Shown: positions 34,685 through 43,483 of the stretch, in pieces
Layout: every line of letters begins with the position of its first letter
Numbering within the stretch: position 1 is the stretch's first letter
Source of the DNA: CAZPMT01 sp964587655
Lineage (GTDB): Bacteria > Hydrogenedentota > Hydrogenedentia > Hydrogenedentales > SLHB01
Length of the DNA: 64,000 nt
Direction of reading: 5' to 3'
Assembly (NCBI GenBank): GCA_964587655.1
Contig: CAZPMT010000007.1
Span: 1-64,000 of the forward strand
Notes under the pieces: model-generated
Told to the model about the DNA's origin: nothing
The model's input: the letters and a program-made list of their open reading frames with translations, nothing else
Database searches by the model: none
Translations under genes and position numbers: made by a program

Positions 34685-36145
34685 ATGCGCCGCACCAAGA
34701 TGATCTGCACGATAGGGCCCAGCTCCAATACGCCGGACGTCCTCCGCAAACTCATCGCGGCCGGCATGGACGTTGCCCGGCTCAATTTCTCGCATGGGAC
34801 TCACGATGTCCATCGTGCGGCGTGCCAGGCGATCCGTTCCTTGGCCGCCGAAGCGGGGCGGAACGTGGCCGTCATGGCGGACCTCCAGGGACCGAAGATG
34901 CGCACCGGCCCGTTGAAGGGAGGTGGACCGGTTGCCTTGAACGAAGGGGCGATGTTGTGCGTCACAACTCGTAATGTCCCCGGCGACGCTGCATGCGTTT
35001 CGACGACCTACGCGAACCTTCCCAATGACGTCAAAGCCGGGCGCCACATCCTCGTTGCGGACGGCGCGATGGAACTCCGGGTCGAACGGGTTGACGGGCC
35101 GGACGTGCATTGCCGCGTCATGCGAGGCGGCGAGCTTGGCGAGCACAAGGGCATCAACCTTCCCGGCGTCAACGTAAGCGCGCCGTCGCTGACTGAGAAG
35201 GACGTCGAGGACCTGGCCTTTGCGCTTAACCTCGGTGTGGACTATGTCGCTTTGTCATTTGTACGATACCCTGACGATCTCCGGTTGCTCCGGGAGAGGA
35301 TCGACGGCTTGTGCGCCGGCAAATCTGAGAACGGCGGATGCCCTGGCATCGTCGCGAAGATCGAACGGCCGGAAGCCCTCGAAAACATCGAAGAGATCCT
35401 GTCACTCTCGGATGCCGTCATGGTGGCCCGCGGGGACTTGGGCATCGAGGTATGCCTCGACGACATCCCGCAGATACAGAAGGGCCTCATTCGGAAGTGC
35501 AACGCGCACGGCCTGCCCGTGATCACCGCCACGCAGATGCTCGAATCGATGATGACAAACCCGCGGCCCACGCGCGCCGAAGTGAGCGACGTGGCCAACG
35601 CGATCTACGACGGCGCCGACGCCGTGATGCTTTCCGGCGAGACGGCGGCGGGCCGGTTTCCGCTCGAAGCCGCGCGCACGATGGCGGATATCGCGGAGCG
35701 GGCCGACAACGCCATCGCGGCGGCGCCCGTCGATTCGTCGCAATACCCCGTGGACTCCCCGGTGTGGCGCGGCTCGCATAGCGGCGCGATCGCCGAGGCC
35801 GTGGCGCGGATAACCGCCCAACTCGAAATCGCGCGCGTCGTTTGTTTCACCAAGAGCGGACACACGGCGCGCGCCATCGCCAGATGCCGTCCACATACGC
35901 CCATAACGGCCATTACGCTGTCCGAGAACACGCTGCGTCGATGCGCAATGGTATGGGGCGTTGACGCTCTCCGCTCCACGGAGGTGAAGAACGTCGACCA
36001 GATGCTCGGCATGGTGGACGCCTTGGTCCTGGAACACCGCCTCGCCAAACCCGGCGATTCGATCATCGTTGTGGGCGGCACCCCGCTAGCCGTGGGCAGC
36101 GTGACAAACTTCCTCAAACTCCACACCGTCGGACGTCATCAGTGA
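34685..36145 (+). CDS. pyk: Pyruvate kinase
   Basis: A 486-residue pyruvate kinase that makes pyruvate and ATP from PEP. The N-terminal RRTKMICTIGPSSNTPDVL, the catalytic region IVAKIERPEALENIEEIL, MVARGDLGIE and TATQMLESM are all present. The C-terminal domain is complete. It follows lysC by 42 bp and precedes a hairpin. Confidence 0.96.
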   Translation: MRRTKMICTIGPSSNTPDVLRKLIAAGMDVARLNFSHGTHDVHRAACQAIRSLAAEAGRNVAVMADLQGPKMRTGPLKGGGPVALNEGAMLCVTTRNVPGDAACVSTTYANLPNDVKAGRHILVADGAMELRVERVDGPDVHCRVMRGGELGEHKGINLPGVNVSAPSLTEKDVEDLAFALNLGVDYVALSFVRYPDDLRLLRERIDGLCAGKSENGGCPGIVAKIERPEALENIEEILSLSDAVMVARGDLGIEVCLDDIPQIQKGLIRKCNAHGLPVITATQMLESMMTNPRPTRAEVSDVANAIYDGADAVMLSGETAAGRFPLEAARTMADIAERADNAIAAAPVDSSQYPVDSPVWRGSHSGAIAEAVARITAQLEIARVVCFTKSGHTARAIARCRPHTPITAITLSENTLRRCAMVWGVDALRSTEVKNVDQMLGMVDALVLEHRLAKPGDSIIVVGGTPLAVGSVTNFLKLHTVGRHQ

Positions 36146-36151
36146 CCGTCG

Positions 36152-36174
36152 CTACGGGACCAGAGGGCCCGTAG
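36152..36174 (+). terminator. Hairpin after pyk
   Basis: CTACGGG (36152-36158) pairs with CCCGTAG (36168-36174). It lies in the 50-bp convergent spacer between pyk (+) and vsr (-) and may serve as a bidirectional terminator. No U-tract is present. Confidence 0.4.
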
Positions 36175-36195
36175 TGTGGTTTCAGAGGCAAACAG

Positions 36196-36639
36196 TCAAG
36201 TGGTTCGAGTGCGAGGCGCCCGGCGGGAGAGGGTCGAACGCAAGTAGCGCAAGCGCCGCAAGAGAAGGCGGATTCCCTCTTCAATTTCACACTCCCATAT
36301 GATGACAACGGACCATGCGCTTTTCCCGAGAAGCCTATATGCTTCACCGTCGCGTTTTCGGTTTCCTCCGATTTTCGCAACCCAGTATGCTCTGTTGGTT
36401 CTCGGCACCCTCGCTCCTCTCTTGCATCGGTGACCATGCCAGAAGCAACCGTTCACGAAGACCACTACACGATACCTCGGAAACGTCAGATCCGGCTTCC
36501 CAGGGAGGGTGGAATCATGAATCCGGTAACGAAAACCTGCGGCGTGAGCCCGTCGTCTTACGTACAACTCCGGGCAAGTATCTTTCGATCTTACTTGCCG
36601 CATGATGTAGCTTCGCCGCTCTTCGGAAACGGTAGCCAC
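36196..36639 (-). CDS. vsr: Very short patch repair (Vsr) T/G mismatch endonuclease
   Basis: A 147-residue Vsr. It nicks next to T:G mismatches that arise from deaminated 5-methylcytosine. Family landmarks are RSKDTCPELYVRRRAHAAGF at the N terminus, the catalytic stretch LPGKPDLTFPRYRVVVFVNG and the zinc-binding CFWHGHRC. It lies 8 bp after the end of the split restriction endonuclease gene and in the same direction as the cytosine methyltransferase, the expected partner of Vsr. Confidence 0.93.
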   Translation of the reverse strand: MATVSEERRSYIMRQVRSKDTCPELYVRRRAHAAGFRYRIHDSTLPGKPDLTFPRYRVVVFVNGCFWHGHRCKRGARVPRTNRAYWVAKIGGNRKRDGEAYRLLGKSAWSVVIIWECEIEEGIRLLLRRLRYLRSTLSRRAPRTRTT

Positions 36640-36647
36640 GCGACACC

Positions 36648-37153
36648 TTACGGGTTTGCGCGTTTGATCGCGTTCCAGGAGGATTCGCAGACAACCGCGC
36701 CATCTCTCATGAGTGTGGTCTTGCGCTGCAAGTCGGCCGCCTCTCTACGAGCTTCAATCTTCACGTAGGTTATGTCGTGCGAATTGCAGCGAAAGGCCTT
36801 GGACAGCGCATTGAGGAACGTTACTTCCTCAAGTTTCCAGCAAATGGGAGACGGGTTGTTGCGGGGATCAGGACGCGTTCTCGGGAAAACATAGATGCAC
36901 GGCGGCGGGACTTTCCGTTTGGGCAAGGACGTTTCGCGAGAACTGGTCTTCTTTGTTTTGGGACAGGGCCTGCCAGCGGTTCCGCAAAGCATGTCCCAGA
37001 TCACAAGGCCGTCCACTCTGTCTGGTCGGTGAATGATTTCGGTACCCAAACGCGTGTGTATTCCGGACCACGCATTGTGCTTGGGATCCGCGCCAGGGTT
37101 TTGGCACAAGGACCATATGACGAACTCGTCTGCGTTTTGAGGTCTAAGGCTGC
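36648..37153 (-). pseudogene. Restriction endonuclease, C-terminal fragment
   Basis: The 3' part of a restriction endonuclease gene cut off by the insertion sequence. Beyond the IS edge it reads ...LRPQNADEFVIW... and ends in ...NAIKRANP. It has no start codon of its own. Joined to the fragment at 38438-38843 it gives 912 bp, meaning 303 codons plus stop, with no frame change. I do not recognise the family of this half. It precedes vsr by 8 bp. Confidence 0.85.
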
Positions 37154-37169
37154 GTAAATAAATAAAGGT
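37154..37169 (+). repeat. Left terminal inverted repeat of the IS
   Basis: A 16-bp terminal repeat matching the complement of 38422-38437. Similarity may continue a few bases inward (TGCAAA versus ATCAAA). Confidence 0.8.
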
Positions 37170-37205
37170 TGCAAAGTGGACTTGGAGCGTGTACGATAGT
37201 GGGGC

Positions 37206-38405
37206 ATGAAGACATCCTCCGAGCTTCAGGCGAAGCTGGCTTGCGTATGGCCGCTCCTCGACGAGCGGACGCGACGGCTCATGGCCGCCAACGAAGCGCG
37301 TGCCTTGGGCCGTGGTGGAATATCGCAAGTGAACCGTGCATGCGGGCTGTCGCGAAAGGCCATCGCCAACGGCATAAAGGAAATCGAGACCGGAACGGCG
37401 CCTCCGGAAGGTCGTGTGCGGCAGCCGGGGGCGGGACGCAAGCAGATCACCGCCCACGATCCGAGTTTGGCGGGCGCGCTGGAAGGCCTGATCGAGCCGG
37501 AAACGCGCGGCGACCCGGAATCGCCGTTGCGCTGGACTTGCAGGAGCACGCGGACCTTGGCCGCGCAGTTGACCCGGCACAAGCATCCGATCAGCCATAT
37601 GAAGGTCGCTCAACTTCTTCATGCGCAAGGCTACAGTCTGCAAAGCAACCGCAAGACGGAAGAGGGCGGCCACCACCCCGACCGGGACGCGCAATTCCGC
37701 CATATCAACACCCAGGTCAAGCGGGCCTTGGCGAAAGGAACGCCCGTTATTTCCGTGGACACGAAAAAGAAAGAACTGGTGGGCAACTACGAGAACGGGG
37801 GCCAACAATGGTTGCCCGCGAAGAAGCCAGTCAAGGTCCAGGGGCACGACTTTCCCCAGCCCGACGTTCCCCGTGCATACCCCTACGGCGTGTACGACAT
37901 CGAGCGCAACATGGGCTTCGTGAATGTGGGAACGGACCACGACACGGGGGCGTTCGCCGTGGCGTCCATTCGAGGGTGGTGGCGCCGCGAAGGGCGGCGC
38001 CTGTATCCCGAAGCGAAAGATGTGTTGATCACGGCGGACGGCGGCGGCAGCAATGGGTCGCGGTTGCGGCTCTGGAAACTGGAACTGCAGAAGCTGGCGG
38101 ACAAGACGGGCCTTTCCATTGCCGTGTGCCATTTTCCACCGGGCACGAGCAAATGGAACAAGATCGAACACCGGTTGTTCTCCTTCATCTCCTCGAATTG
38201 GCGGGGCGAACCGTTGCGGGACTACGAGACGATCGTGAAGCTGATTTCCCGCACGGCCACGGCGCAAGGTCTCAAAGTAACCTGTCGCCTGGACCGGCGC
38301 AAGTACCCGACAGGACGCAAGGTGACGGACGAGGAAATGAAGCGCGTGAATCTGAAGCGAAACAAGTTCCACGGCGACTGGAACTATACAATCCGGCCTC
38401 GATAG
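37206..38405 (+). CDS. ISAzo13-family DDE transposase
   Basis: A 399-residue transposase of the ISAzo13 type. The N terminus is helix-rich and DNA-binding-like (GGISQVNRACGLSRKAI). The catalytic triad is readable as D185 (SVDTKKKE), D278 (ITADGGG) and E321 (KWNKIEHRLF). Other family hallmarks are VGNYENGGQQWLP and YDIERNMGFVNVG. It appears intact, so the element could still be active. It is transcribed opposite to the gene it disrupts. Confidence 0.92.
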   Translation: MKTSSELQAKLACVWPLLDERTRRLMAANEARALGRGGISQVNRACGLSRKAIANGIKEIETGTAPPEGRVRQPGAGRKQITAHDPSLAGALEGLIEPETRGDPESPLRWTCRSTRTLAAQLTRHKHPISHMKVAQLLHAQGYSLQSNRKTEEGGHHPDRDAQFRHINTQVKRALAKGTPVISVDTKKKELVGNYENGGQQWLPAKKPVKVQGHDFPQPDVPRAYPYGVYDIERNMGFVNVGTDHDTGAFAVASIRGWWRREGRRLYPEAKDVLITADGGGSNGSRLRLWKLELQKLADKTGLSIAVCHFPPGTSKWNKIEHRLFSFISSNWRGEPLRDYETIVKLISRTATAQGLKVTCRLDRRKYPTGRKVTDEEMKRVNLKRNKFHGDWNYTIRPR

Positions 38406-38421
38406 CTCCAAATTATTTGAT

Positions 38422-38437
38422 ACCTTTATTTATTTAC
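38422..38437 (-). repeat. Right terminal inverted repeat of the IS
   Basis: A 16-bp terminal repeat, the inverse of 37154-37169. It supplies the TAA that prematurely ends the endonuclease fragment. Confidence 0.8.
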
Positions 38438-38843
38438 AGATCCTAACATAGATATTCGTATTGTTTCCGTCCAAACAACCTTTGGCTTCCACTATGACGA
38501 GGCGGCCCTTGGGCATCTCTATGCAGTAATCGTGTCTCTCGCCTCCACCTGAGAAAGTCCAGTTCTTGATGAAACCCTTTGATTTCAGAAAGGACAAGAT
38601 TTCTTCCACAAAACTACGTTTCTGATCGGTTGACGCCGCCTGTGTTCCGCGCAATTTTTCAATGGCCCCGTGGAATAGACCCGCATCCCAAAACTCGTCA
38701 TCGTTCAAGCCATGGCTTCCAATGCATGGAGCGGCTTCCCTGAGCTCACGTGCATAAGCCTCGATTGAAGCTCTGACTTCCGGCAAGAGGCCACAGGCTA
38801 TCACTTGCTCCTTAGACGTGCGGCTAGGCGACCCTTCTGCCAC
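38430..38843 (-). pseudogene. Restriction endonuclease, N-terminal fragment
   Basis: A 137-codon frame with a PD-(D/E)XK-type core: D105 (RHDYCIE), then E119-A-K121 (LVIVEAKG). Native sequence ends at 38438; the last two residues and the stop come from the IS end. The start overlaps the 3' end of the methyltransferase gene by 20 bp, typical of an R-M pair. The truncated product lacks the C-terminal half and is unlikely to cut DNA. The recognition site is unknown. Confidence 0.85.
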
Positions 38844-39993
38844 TGTCTTGTGCTTTCTCGCGCGATGCGGCTTGTGCTAATGGAACCAAGACATGCTTGC
38901 TCAGCCAGGAGACCACCGGCACAACCAGGCCGTCGCCCATCAACTTGTAAGCTTCGTTGTAGTTGGTGGGAAGTGGGTAATCGTCCGGCGCCCCCATAAG
39001 ACGGGCTGCTTCACGAGGACTCAGCAGCCTGCTTCTGATCCTGTCGCCCTCGACGACCACAATCGTTTGGCGGCTGGATCCTCCAGCAGGGGTTCTCAGA
39101 CAACCGCTGATCTGATCAAACCTGACTTCCGCGCGCTGGTTCCTGTTGCCGTGCTCGTCCGTCCGGGTTCTCCTGTAGAGAGTACCCACCGTCCGCCTCA
39201 TCATGGCCTGCGCCTGAAACAGCTTCTGCAAATTAGCGTGGGACATCATCTTTACGAAAGCTTCCGTTTCCGAGGGGTAGTGCCATCTGACGCCGAGGGG
39301 GTTTTCCTCAAGAACGTCACGCAATTGGGGCGCGGGACCTTCCGGCAAAGGGACCCGCCACCATAGCGCGTCCTTACGTATGGCTTCCGGCAGTGCGTGA
39401 TATGCCCGAATCAGGGAAGGGCTATGCCAAGACCCAAAGGGATCTTCCTGAACAAGTTTCCTTGGAATCTGAACCTTGCTGGAAACCGCGACGATGAAAA
39501 GACGAGGACGCGATTGAGGGACGAACATCCTCGCGTCAATGACCAGCGCGCCATAACGGTACCCGCCCGCCTTCAGCGCGCCAAGAATTGCAGCGAAGTC
39601 CTTCCCGCCATCGGACGTGATGGTTCCCACCACGTTCTCTACGGCAATGATTGGGACCTCGCGATCAGCGTTCTTTGCCAGAATCAGGTCCAGGAAAGGC
39701 CAAAAAGTGCTGCTTCTTTCGCCTTCAAGCCCTCGGCCTTTTCCGGCGAGTGAAAGGTCCTGACACGGGAATGATGCCCATGCAAGAACAGCGCCGTCAG
39801 GCAATTGCTCGGACCGCAATTGGCGGATATCTTCTCTCAGCAGTTCCGGCGAAGGCCCGAAAGCTCTTCGGTAGGCCTCAACTTTCTTCGGGCAAAAATC
39901 ATTGGCGAAGACACAGTCCCATTTCTTTCCAAGACCGAGCCTGGCCATACCTCCGCCGCAGAAGAACTCGTAGTACTTGTATCGGTTGTTCAT
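38824..39993 (-). CDS. dcm: DNA (cytosine-5) methyltransferase
   Basis: A 389-residue C5 methyltransferase. Motif I is FFCGGGMARLGLG, the catalytic PCQ has C77 (SFPCQDLSLAG), the ENV motif has E119, and QSRPRLFIV and MGDGLVVPVV mark motifs VIII and X. It would protect the host sites of the adjacent restriction enzyme. With that enzyme broken by an IS and Vsr intact, it is now probably a solitary methylase with mismatch repair. The region upstream has an extended -10 promoter. Confidence 0.93.
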   Translation of the reverse strand: MNNRYKYYEFFCGGGMARLGLGKKWDCVFANDFCPKKVEAYRRAFGPSPELLREDIRQLRSEQLPDGAVLAWASFPCQDLSLAGKGRGLEGERSSTFWPFLDLILAKNADREVPIIAVENVVGTITSDGGKDFAAILGALKAGGYRYGALVIDARMFVPQSRPRLFIVAVSSKVQIPRKLVQEDPFGSWHSPSLIRAYHALPEAIRKDALWWRVPLPEGPAPQLRDVLEENPLGVRWHYPSETEAFVKMMSHANLQKLFQAQAMMRRTVGTLYRRTRTDEHGNRNQRAEVRFDQISGCLRTPAGGSSRQTIVVVEGDRIRSRLLSPREAARLMGAPDDYPLPTNYNEAYKLMGDGLVVPVVSWLSKHVLVPLAQAASREKAQDSGRRVA

Positions 39994-40028
39994 GACAATC
40001 CCAACCTGCTGATACGAAACACACTCAG

Positions 40029-40037
40029 ATTATATCA
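40029..40037 (-). promoter_or_regulatory. Extended -10 promoter of dcm
   Basis: On the minus strand TGA-TATAAT (complement of 40029-40037), a perfect -10 with extended TGn. It places the start of transcription about 25-30 bases before the dcm ATG. No good -35 is seen, as is usual for this class. Confidence 0.55.
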
Positions 40038-40088
40038 GCACGGCAATCAAACGCAAAGCCTGCGAAAAGCACGTGACTCTGGAACTCG

Positions 40089-41327
40089 TTAGATCCCTTG
40101 GCTCCTATTAGAGACGGAACCGCTACCCGATTTACGATCGCAAGACATTTGCTTGAGCGGTGCGTCCGGGGAATGGTTCTGTGATTCCTCTTCGGGCGGC
40201 GGCGTGGGAGTCGAGGGGGCGAGCCAGCCTTTCCGGTAGAAGTAGAACAGCAGGCCGCCTGCCACGGAAAGCATTACAGACAGCGCGAACGGATAGCCCA
40301 GATACCATGTTAACTCGGGCATGTTAAGTGGCGAGACTTCCGTATTGAAGTTCATCCCGTACAGCCCGGCGATGAAACCTAGCGGTATGAAGATGGTGGC
40401 GATGATCGTCAGGACTTTCATGACCTCGTTCATGTGGTTGCTGACGCTCGAAAGGTAGACGTCGGTCAGGCTCATCGCCAGTTCCCGGTAGATCTCGCTT
40501 AACTCGACCACCTGGACCACGTGGTCGTAGCAGTCCCGCAAATGAAGCTGCGTTTCGGGGGTGAACAGCGAGTCGGCGTCGCGAAGCATTACCTGCAGGG
40601 CGTCGCGCATCGGCCATACGATGCGGCGCAGGTCAAGCAAGTGGCGCTTTGTAGCGTGGAGACGGTGGATCGTGTCGCGCGTTGGCTGCGCGATCACCTC
40701 AGTCTCTAGTTTCTCGAGTTGTTCCCCGTACTCTTCGAGGACGGGGAAGTAGTAATCGACAATCGCGTCTATCAGGCAGTACAAGAGGTAATCCGCGCCG
40801 AGTTGGCGGAGGCGGCCCACCTTGTCGCGGACATGTTGGCGGATGATCTCGAAGCAATCTCCCGGCAGACCCTCCTGGAACGTTATCACGAAGCCCCGCC
40901 CCAGGAACATGCTGACCTGTTCCGTTTCCAGCTCGTCCGTGAACCGCGTCATCCGGCTAACGACGAAGATCTGGTCCTCGTATTCCTCGACCTTGGGCCG
41001 CTGATGGACGTTGAGGACGTCCTCGAGAGCGAGGCGATGGAGGCCGAAGATCTCGCCGAGGATCTCAACGGTCTTTGCGTCTCCGAGTCCGTCCACGTTA
41101 ATCCATGTGACCGGCCATTTTTCGAGGTAGGATCGTAAGGAGCGGAGGTCCGTGACTTCGGCCTCGACGAACTCGCCGGGACCGTACGCAAGAACGCGGA
41201 CCTTGGGATGGGGCGCTTCCGGTTCGGCCCGCAGGGTCCCGGGCGGCGTCCCCGGCGGCGCGGAATGCCGCACAAATATGCGCCGGTGCTTGTGTCGAGC
41301 GTGATGTCTAGCCATGCCTCTTTCCAT
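40089..41327 (-). CDS. corA: CorA-type magnesium/cobalt transporter
   Basis: A 412-residue CorA. A large N-terminal cytoplasmic funnel domain is followed by two C-terminal transmembrane helices and the YGMNF selectivity motif between them (FIAGLYGMNFNTE). The N-terminal extension is His-rich (ARHHARHKHRR). ATG 41327 is preferred; ATG 41315 is a near alternative with a poorer ribosome site. It imports divalent cations, and cobalt uptake would suit the corrinoid-dependent pathway, though Mg is the default. Confidence 0.92.
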   Translation of the reverse strand: MERGMARHHARHKHRRIFVRHSAPPGTPPGTLRAEPEAPHPKVRVLAYGPGEFVEAEVTDLRSLRSYLEKWPVTWINVDGLGDAKTVEILGEIFGLHRLALEDVLNVHQRPKVEEYEDQIFVVSRMTRFTDELETEQVSMFLGRGFVITFQEGLPGDCFEIIRQHVRDKVGRLRQLGADYLLYCLIDAIVDYYFPVLEEYGEQLEKLETEVIAQPTRDTIHRLHATKRHLLDLRRIVWPMRDALQVMLRDADSLFTPETQLHLRDCYDHVVQVVELSEIYRELAMSLTDVYLSSVSNHMNEVMKVLTIIATIFIPLGFIAGLYGMNFNTEVSPLNMPELTWYLGYPFALSVMLSVAGGLLFYFYRKGWLAPSTPTPPPEEESQNHSPDAPLKQMSCDRKSGSGSVSNRSQGI

Positions 41328-41368
41328 CCTGAACTTCCGGAGGTAGCACCTGCAATCGGCAAATGTGG

Positions 41369-41424
41369 AAGCGGCGTCCTCGCCGCTTTTCGGCAGCACA
41401 ATAAGCGCGACGAGGACGTCGCGC
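41369..41424. repeat. Twin hairpins upstream of corA with complementary loops
   Basis: Two perfect hairpins: 41369-41376 with 41381-41388 (AAGCGGCG, loop TCCT), and 41405-41412 with 41417-41424 (GCGCGACG, loop AGGA). CGTCCTCG in the first is the complement of CGAGGACG in the second. They lie between the corA start and the end of the FAH gene. A relative of the first hairpin is at 49492-49511. Confidence 0.6.
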
Positions 41425-41433
41425 CTACGATTG

Positions 41434-42243
41434 CTACTTGCCGGCGCTTCCAACGACGGGATTCGACAGGCAGCCGATTCCCTCAATCTCAATGGTCACC
41501 ACGTCGCCGGGACGCAACGTGAGTTTCGGGGTGCGCGCCCACCCGATGCCTTCCGGCGTACCGGTCATGATCACGGTGCGCGGCAACAGCGTCGTGTCTT
41601 GCGAGAGGAAACTGATCAGCGTCGCGACGTCGAAGATCATGTTCGAGGTCTTTCCGTGCTGCACTTCCATCCCGTTGCGTTTGGTGATGAGCGTCAGGCG
41701 CGACGGATCGCGTATTTCGTCCGGCGTCACGAGCACGGGCCCCATCGGCGCAAACGTGTCGAAGCTCTTCCCGCGACACCACTGCGAGCCGCCCTTCTTT
41801 TCCTGCCAGATACGCGCCGACACGTCGTGCCCAATCGTGCAGCCGAGCACGCAATCGAGGGCCTTCTCTTTGGGCACGTCTCGCGCGGGCTTTCCGAGCA
41901 CGACGACAAGTTCGCCCTCGAAATCCACTTCGTCCTCACAGACCTTCGGCAGCCGTATCGGCTCCTCGTGGCCGATGGCGGCATTCGGGTTCTTCATGAA
42001 CAGGATCGGGTAGTCCGGCGGCGGGGCGCCGCCCTCGGCGGCATGCGCGGCGTAGTTCCGTCCAATGCAGAGAATCGCCACCGGCGGGACCGGCGGCAGC
42101 CATCGTTTGGGCTTTACGATCTCATCCGTCGCGACGAGATTGCCTGCGATGGGATCGCCATCGGCGCGAAGCAGTCGTCCGTCCGGTTGCGCAACGGCCC
42201 ACGTTACGACCCCGTCGTTCATCTCGATGCGGGCAATCTTCAT
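41434..42243 (-). CDS. Fumarylacetoacetate hydrolase (FAH) family protein
   Basis: A 269-residue FAH-fold protein. The metal-binding acidic residues of the family are visible in DEVDFEGELVVVLG, and CIGRNYAAHA and GCTIGHDVSARIWQ are further landmarks. Members hydrolyse or isomerise diketo acids such as 2-hydroxyhepta-2,4-diene-1,7-dioate, or decarboxylate oxaloacetate; the substrate here cannot be set. TAAGGA lies just before ATG 42243. Confidence 0.88.
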   Translation of the reverse strand: MKIARIEMNDGVVTWAVAQPDGRLLRADGDPIAGNLVATDEIVKPKRWLPPVPPVAILCIGRNYAAHAAEGGAPPPDYPILFMKNPNAAIGHEEPIRLPKVCEDEVDFEGELVVVLGKPARDVPKEKALDCVLGCTIGHDVSARIWQEKKGGSQWCRGKSFDTFAPMGPVLVTPDEIRDPSRLTLITKRNGMEVQHGKTSNMIFDVATLISFLSQDTTLLPRTVIMTGTPEGIGWARTPKLTLRPGDVVTIEIEGIGCLSNPVVGSAGK

Positions 42244-42383
42244 TTTCCTTACTCCCAACGCGGCACGGCCGCAATTCCATGGCCAGGGGTGCGTTTACTT
42301 CTCAGCCAATCGCCTCGGATATGGTACACGACGGGTGCGCCTTTCGCGAGTCTGACAACAACCAGCGACTTTGCAGCCAGCCA

Positions 42384-43331
42384 TTACTTTCGGTGAGCGG
42401 GGCGCTGGCGACGGATCTGATCGAGATGCTCGCAAATCTGATCCCGTAGATCCGGTTCCAGGTCGTTCACGAGCAAGAGTGATTCCAATCGCAATTCGGC
42501 TTCCGAGTAACGCTGCACCGCGGAGAGAATCCGGGCTGCGGCGAGCTTCCCATAGTGAAACCGCGGGTTAACTCCGGCGCATCGTTCCAATGCCGCCAAG
42601 GCGTCGTCGATTCTCCGTTGCCTGAGCATCACGTCGGCCAGTTGCACGGCGATCGCCCCGTCTTCCGGCGCGAGCGCGCAGGCGTCCGCCAGATTCACGG
42701 CAGCCTCTTCGATCCCGCCGCGAGAGATAGCCAGCGTTGCGGCTTGGCAAAGTCCTTCGACGCGCTGTTCCTTGGGACAATCCTTGGGACAGTAAAAGAC
42801 ACCGTACCGAGCGCCGGACAGCGCCCGGAACTCCTGGAAGCGGTTCGGATACGCAAGGAAATCCTCGCATTCCCATTGGCTGCGATGCAGTTCGCCTGGA
42901 TTGCCGTGAACCACCCCATGCTCCCATCCATCCCCGAGAGGGATGTTCACGAGAAGCGCTTTCCGCGCCTTCTCATACAGGATCCGCAACACGGTTCTTC
43001 CGTCATCCTTGTCGAGGTGCTCGATCACGTCACCGGCTATGATGAGGTCATAGCAGTCAAGGGCGGGCGCGGCCTCACGAATGTCCGCTATCGAGATCCT
43101 GTCGTAAAGCGCCCGCTGATGTGCCTGAATGTACGGCTCAAACAGTTCGAGGCCATCGATGCGTATCCGCCAGTCCCGCGGCTGGACTCGCTCCGCCATC
43201 GCGTCAAGATACATGCGGCAGAGGAATCCCCAAAGCCCGAAGCCGCAACCCACATCCAGTACCGAACGCGGTGCGCAAGTCAGGATCAGCGCGACGCAAT
43301 AGCTTATATGTCCTGATGTGCTTACCGGCAC
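42384..43331 (-). CDS. SAM-dependent methyltransferase with TPR-like C-terminal half
   Basis: A 315-residue protein, GTG start. The N-terminal class I methyltransferase fold has SVLDVGCGFGLWG, then DLIIAGDVIEHLDKDDG. The C-terminal half (from about residue 205) is a helical repeat, with ALAPEDGAIAVQLADVML and DDALAALERCAGVNP, typical of tetratricopeptide repeats. The substrate is unknown. It is divergent from another methyltransferase at 43484. Confidence 0.75.
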   Translation of the reverse strand: MPVSTSGHISYCVALILTCAPRSVLDVGCGFGLWGFLCRMYLDAMAERVQPRDWRIRIDGLELFEPYIQAHQRALYDRISIADIREAAPALDCYDLIIAGDVIEHLDKDDGRTVLRILYEKARKALLVNIPLGDGWEHGVVHGNPGELHRSQWECEDFLAYPNRFQEFRALSGARYGVFYCPKDCPKEQRVEGLCQAATLAISRGGIEEAAVNLADACALAPEDGAIAVQLADVMLRQRRIDDALAALERCAGVNPRFHYGKLAAARILSAVQRYSEAELRLESLLLVNDLEPDLRDQICEHLDQIRRQRPAHRK

Positions 43332-43437
43332 TGGACTCGCTTTCGATCAAGATGCCTCGCCCAACTCCAGCCAAGTATATGGCGCGGGGCGGTTGTTTCT
43401 CCAGACTCACCCGCGTGAATCGACATCCGGTGACAGC

Positions 43438-43443
43438 TTATAA
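43438..43443 (+). promoter_or_regulatory. -10 element upstream of methyltransferase gene
   Basis: A perfect TATAAT 40 bp before the TTG start at 43484. The -35 is poor, so this is tentative, but the position supports the TTG start. Confidence 0.4.
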
Positions 43444-43483
43444 TAGGTGAAGTTTAGTCGCATTTCGACAGGCGGGAATTCGA

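Larger units (their letters stand above)
37154..38437 (+). mobile_element. ISAzo13-type insertion sequence
   Basis: A 1284-bp element with terminal inverted repeats of 16 bp, GTAAATAAATAAAGGT at 37154-37169 and its complement at 38422-38437, and one transposase gene. It is inserted in the restriction endonuclease gene. No target-site duplication is visible. The flanks join to an uninterrupted frame, which fixes the edges well. Confidence 0.88.

Noticed and set aside
37169..38446. Second long frame overlapping the IS transposase
   Set aside because: A plus-strand alternate frame without transposase motifs; there is no need for a programmed frameshift because the main frame is complete.
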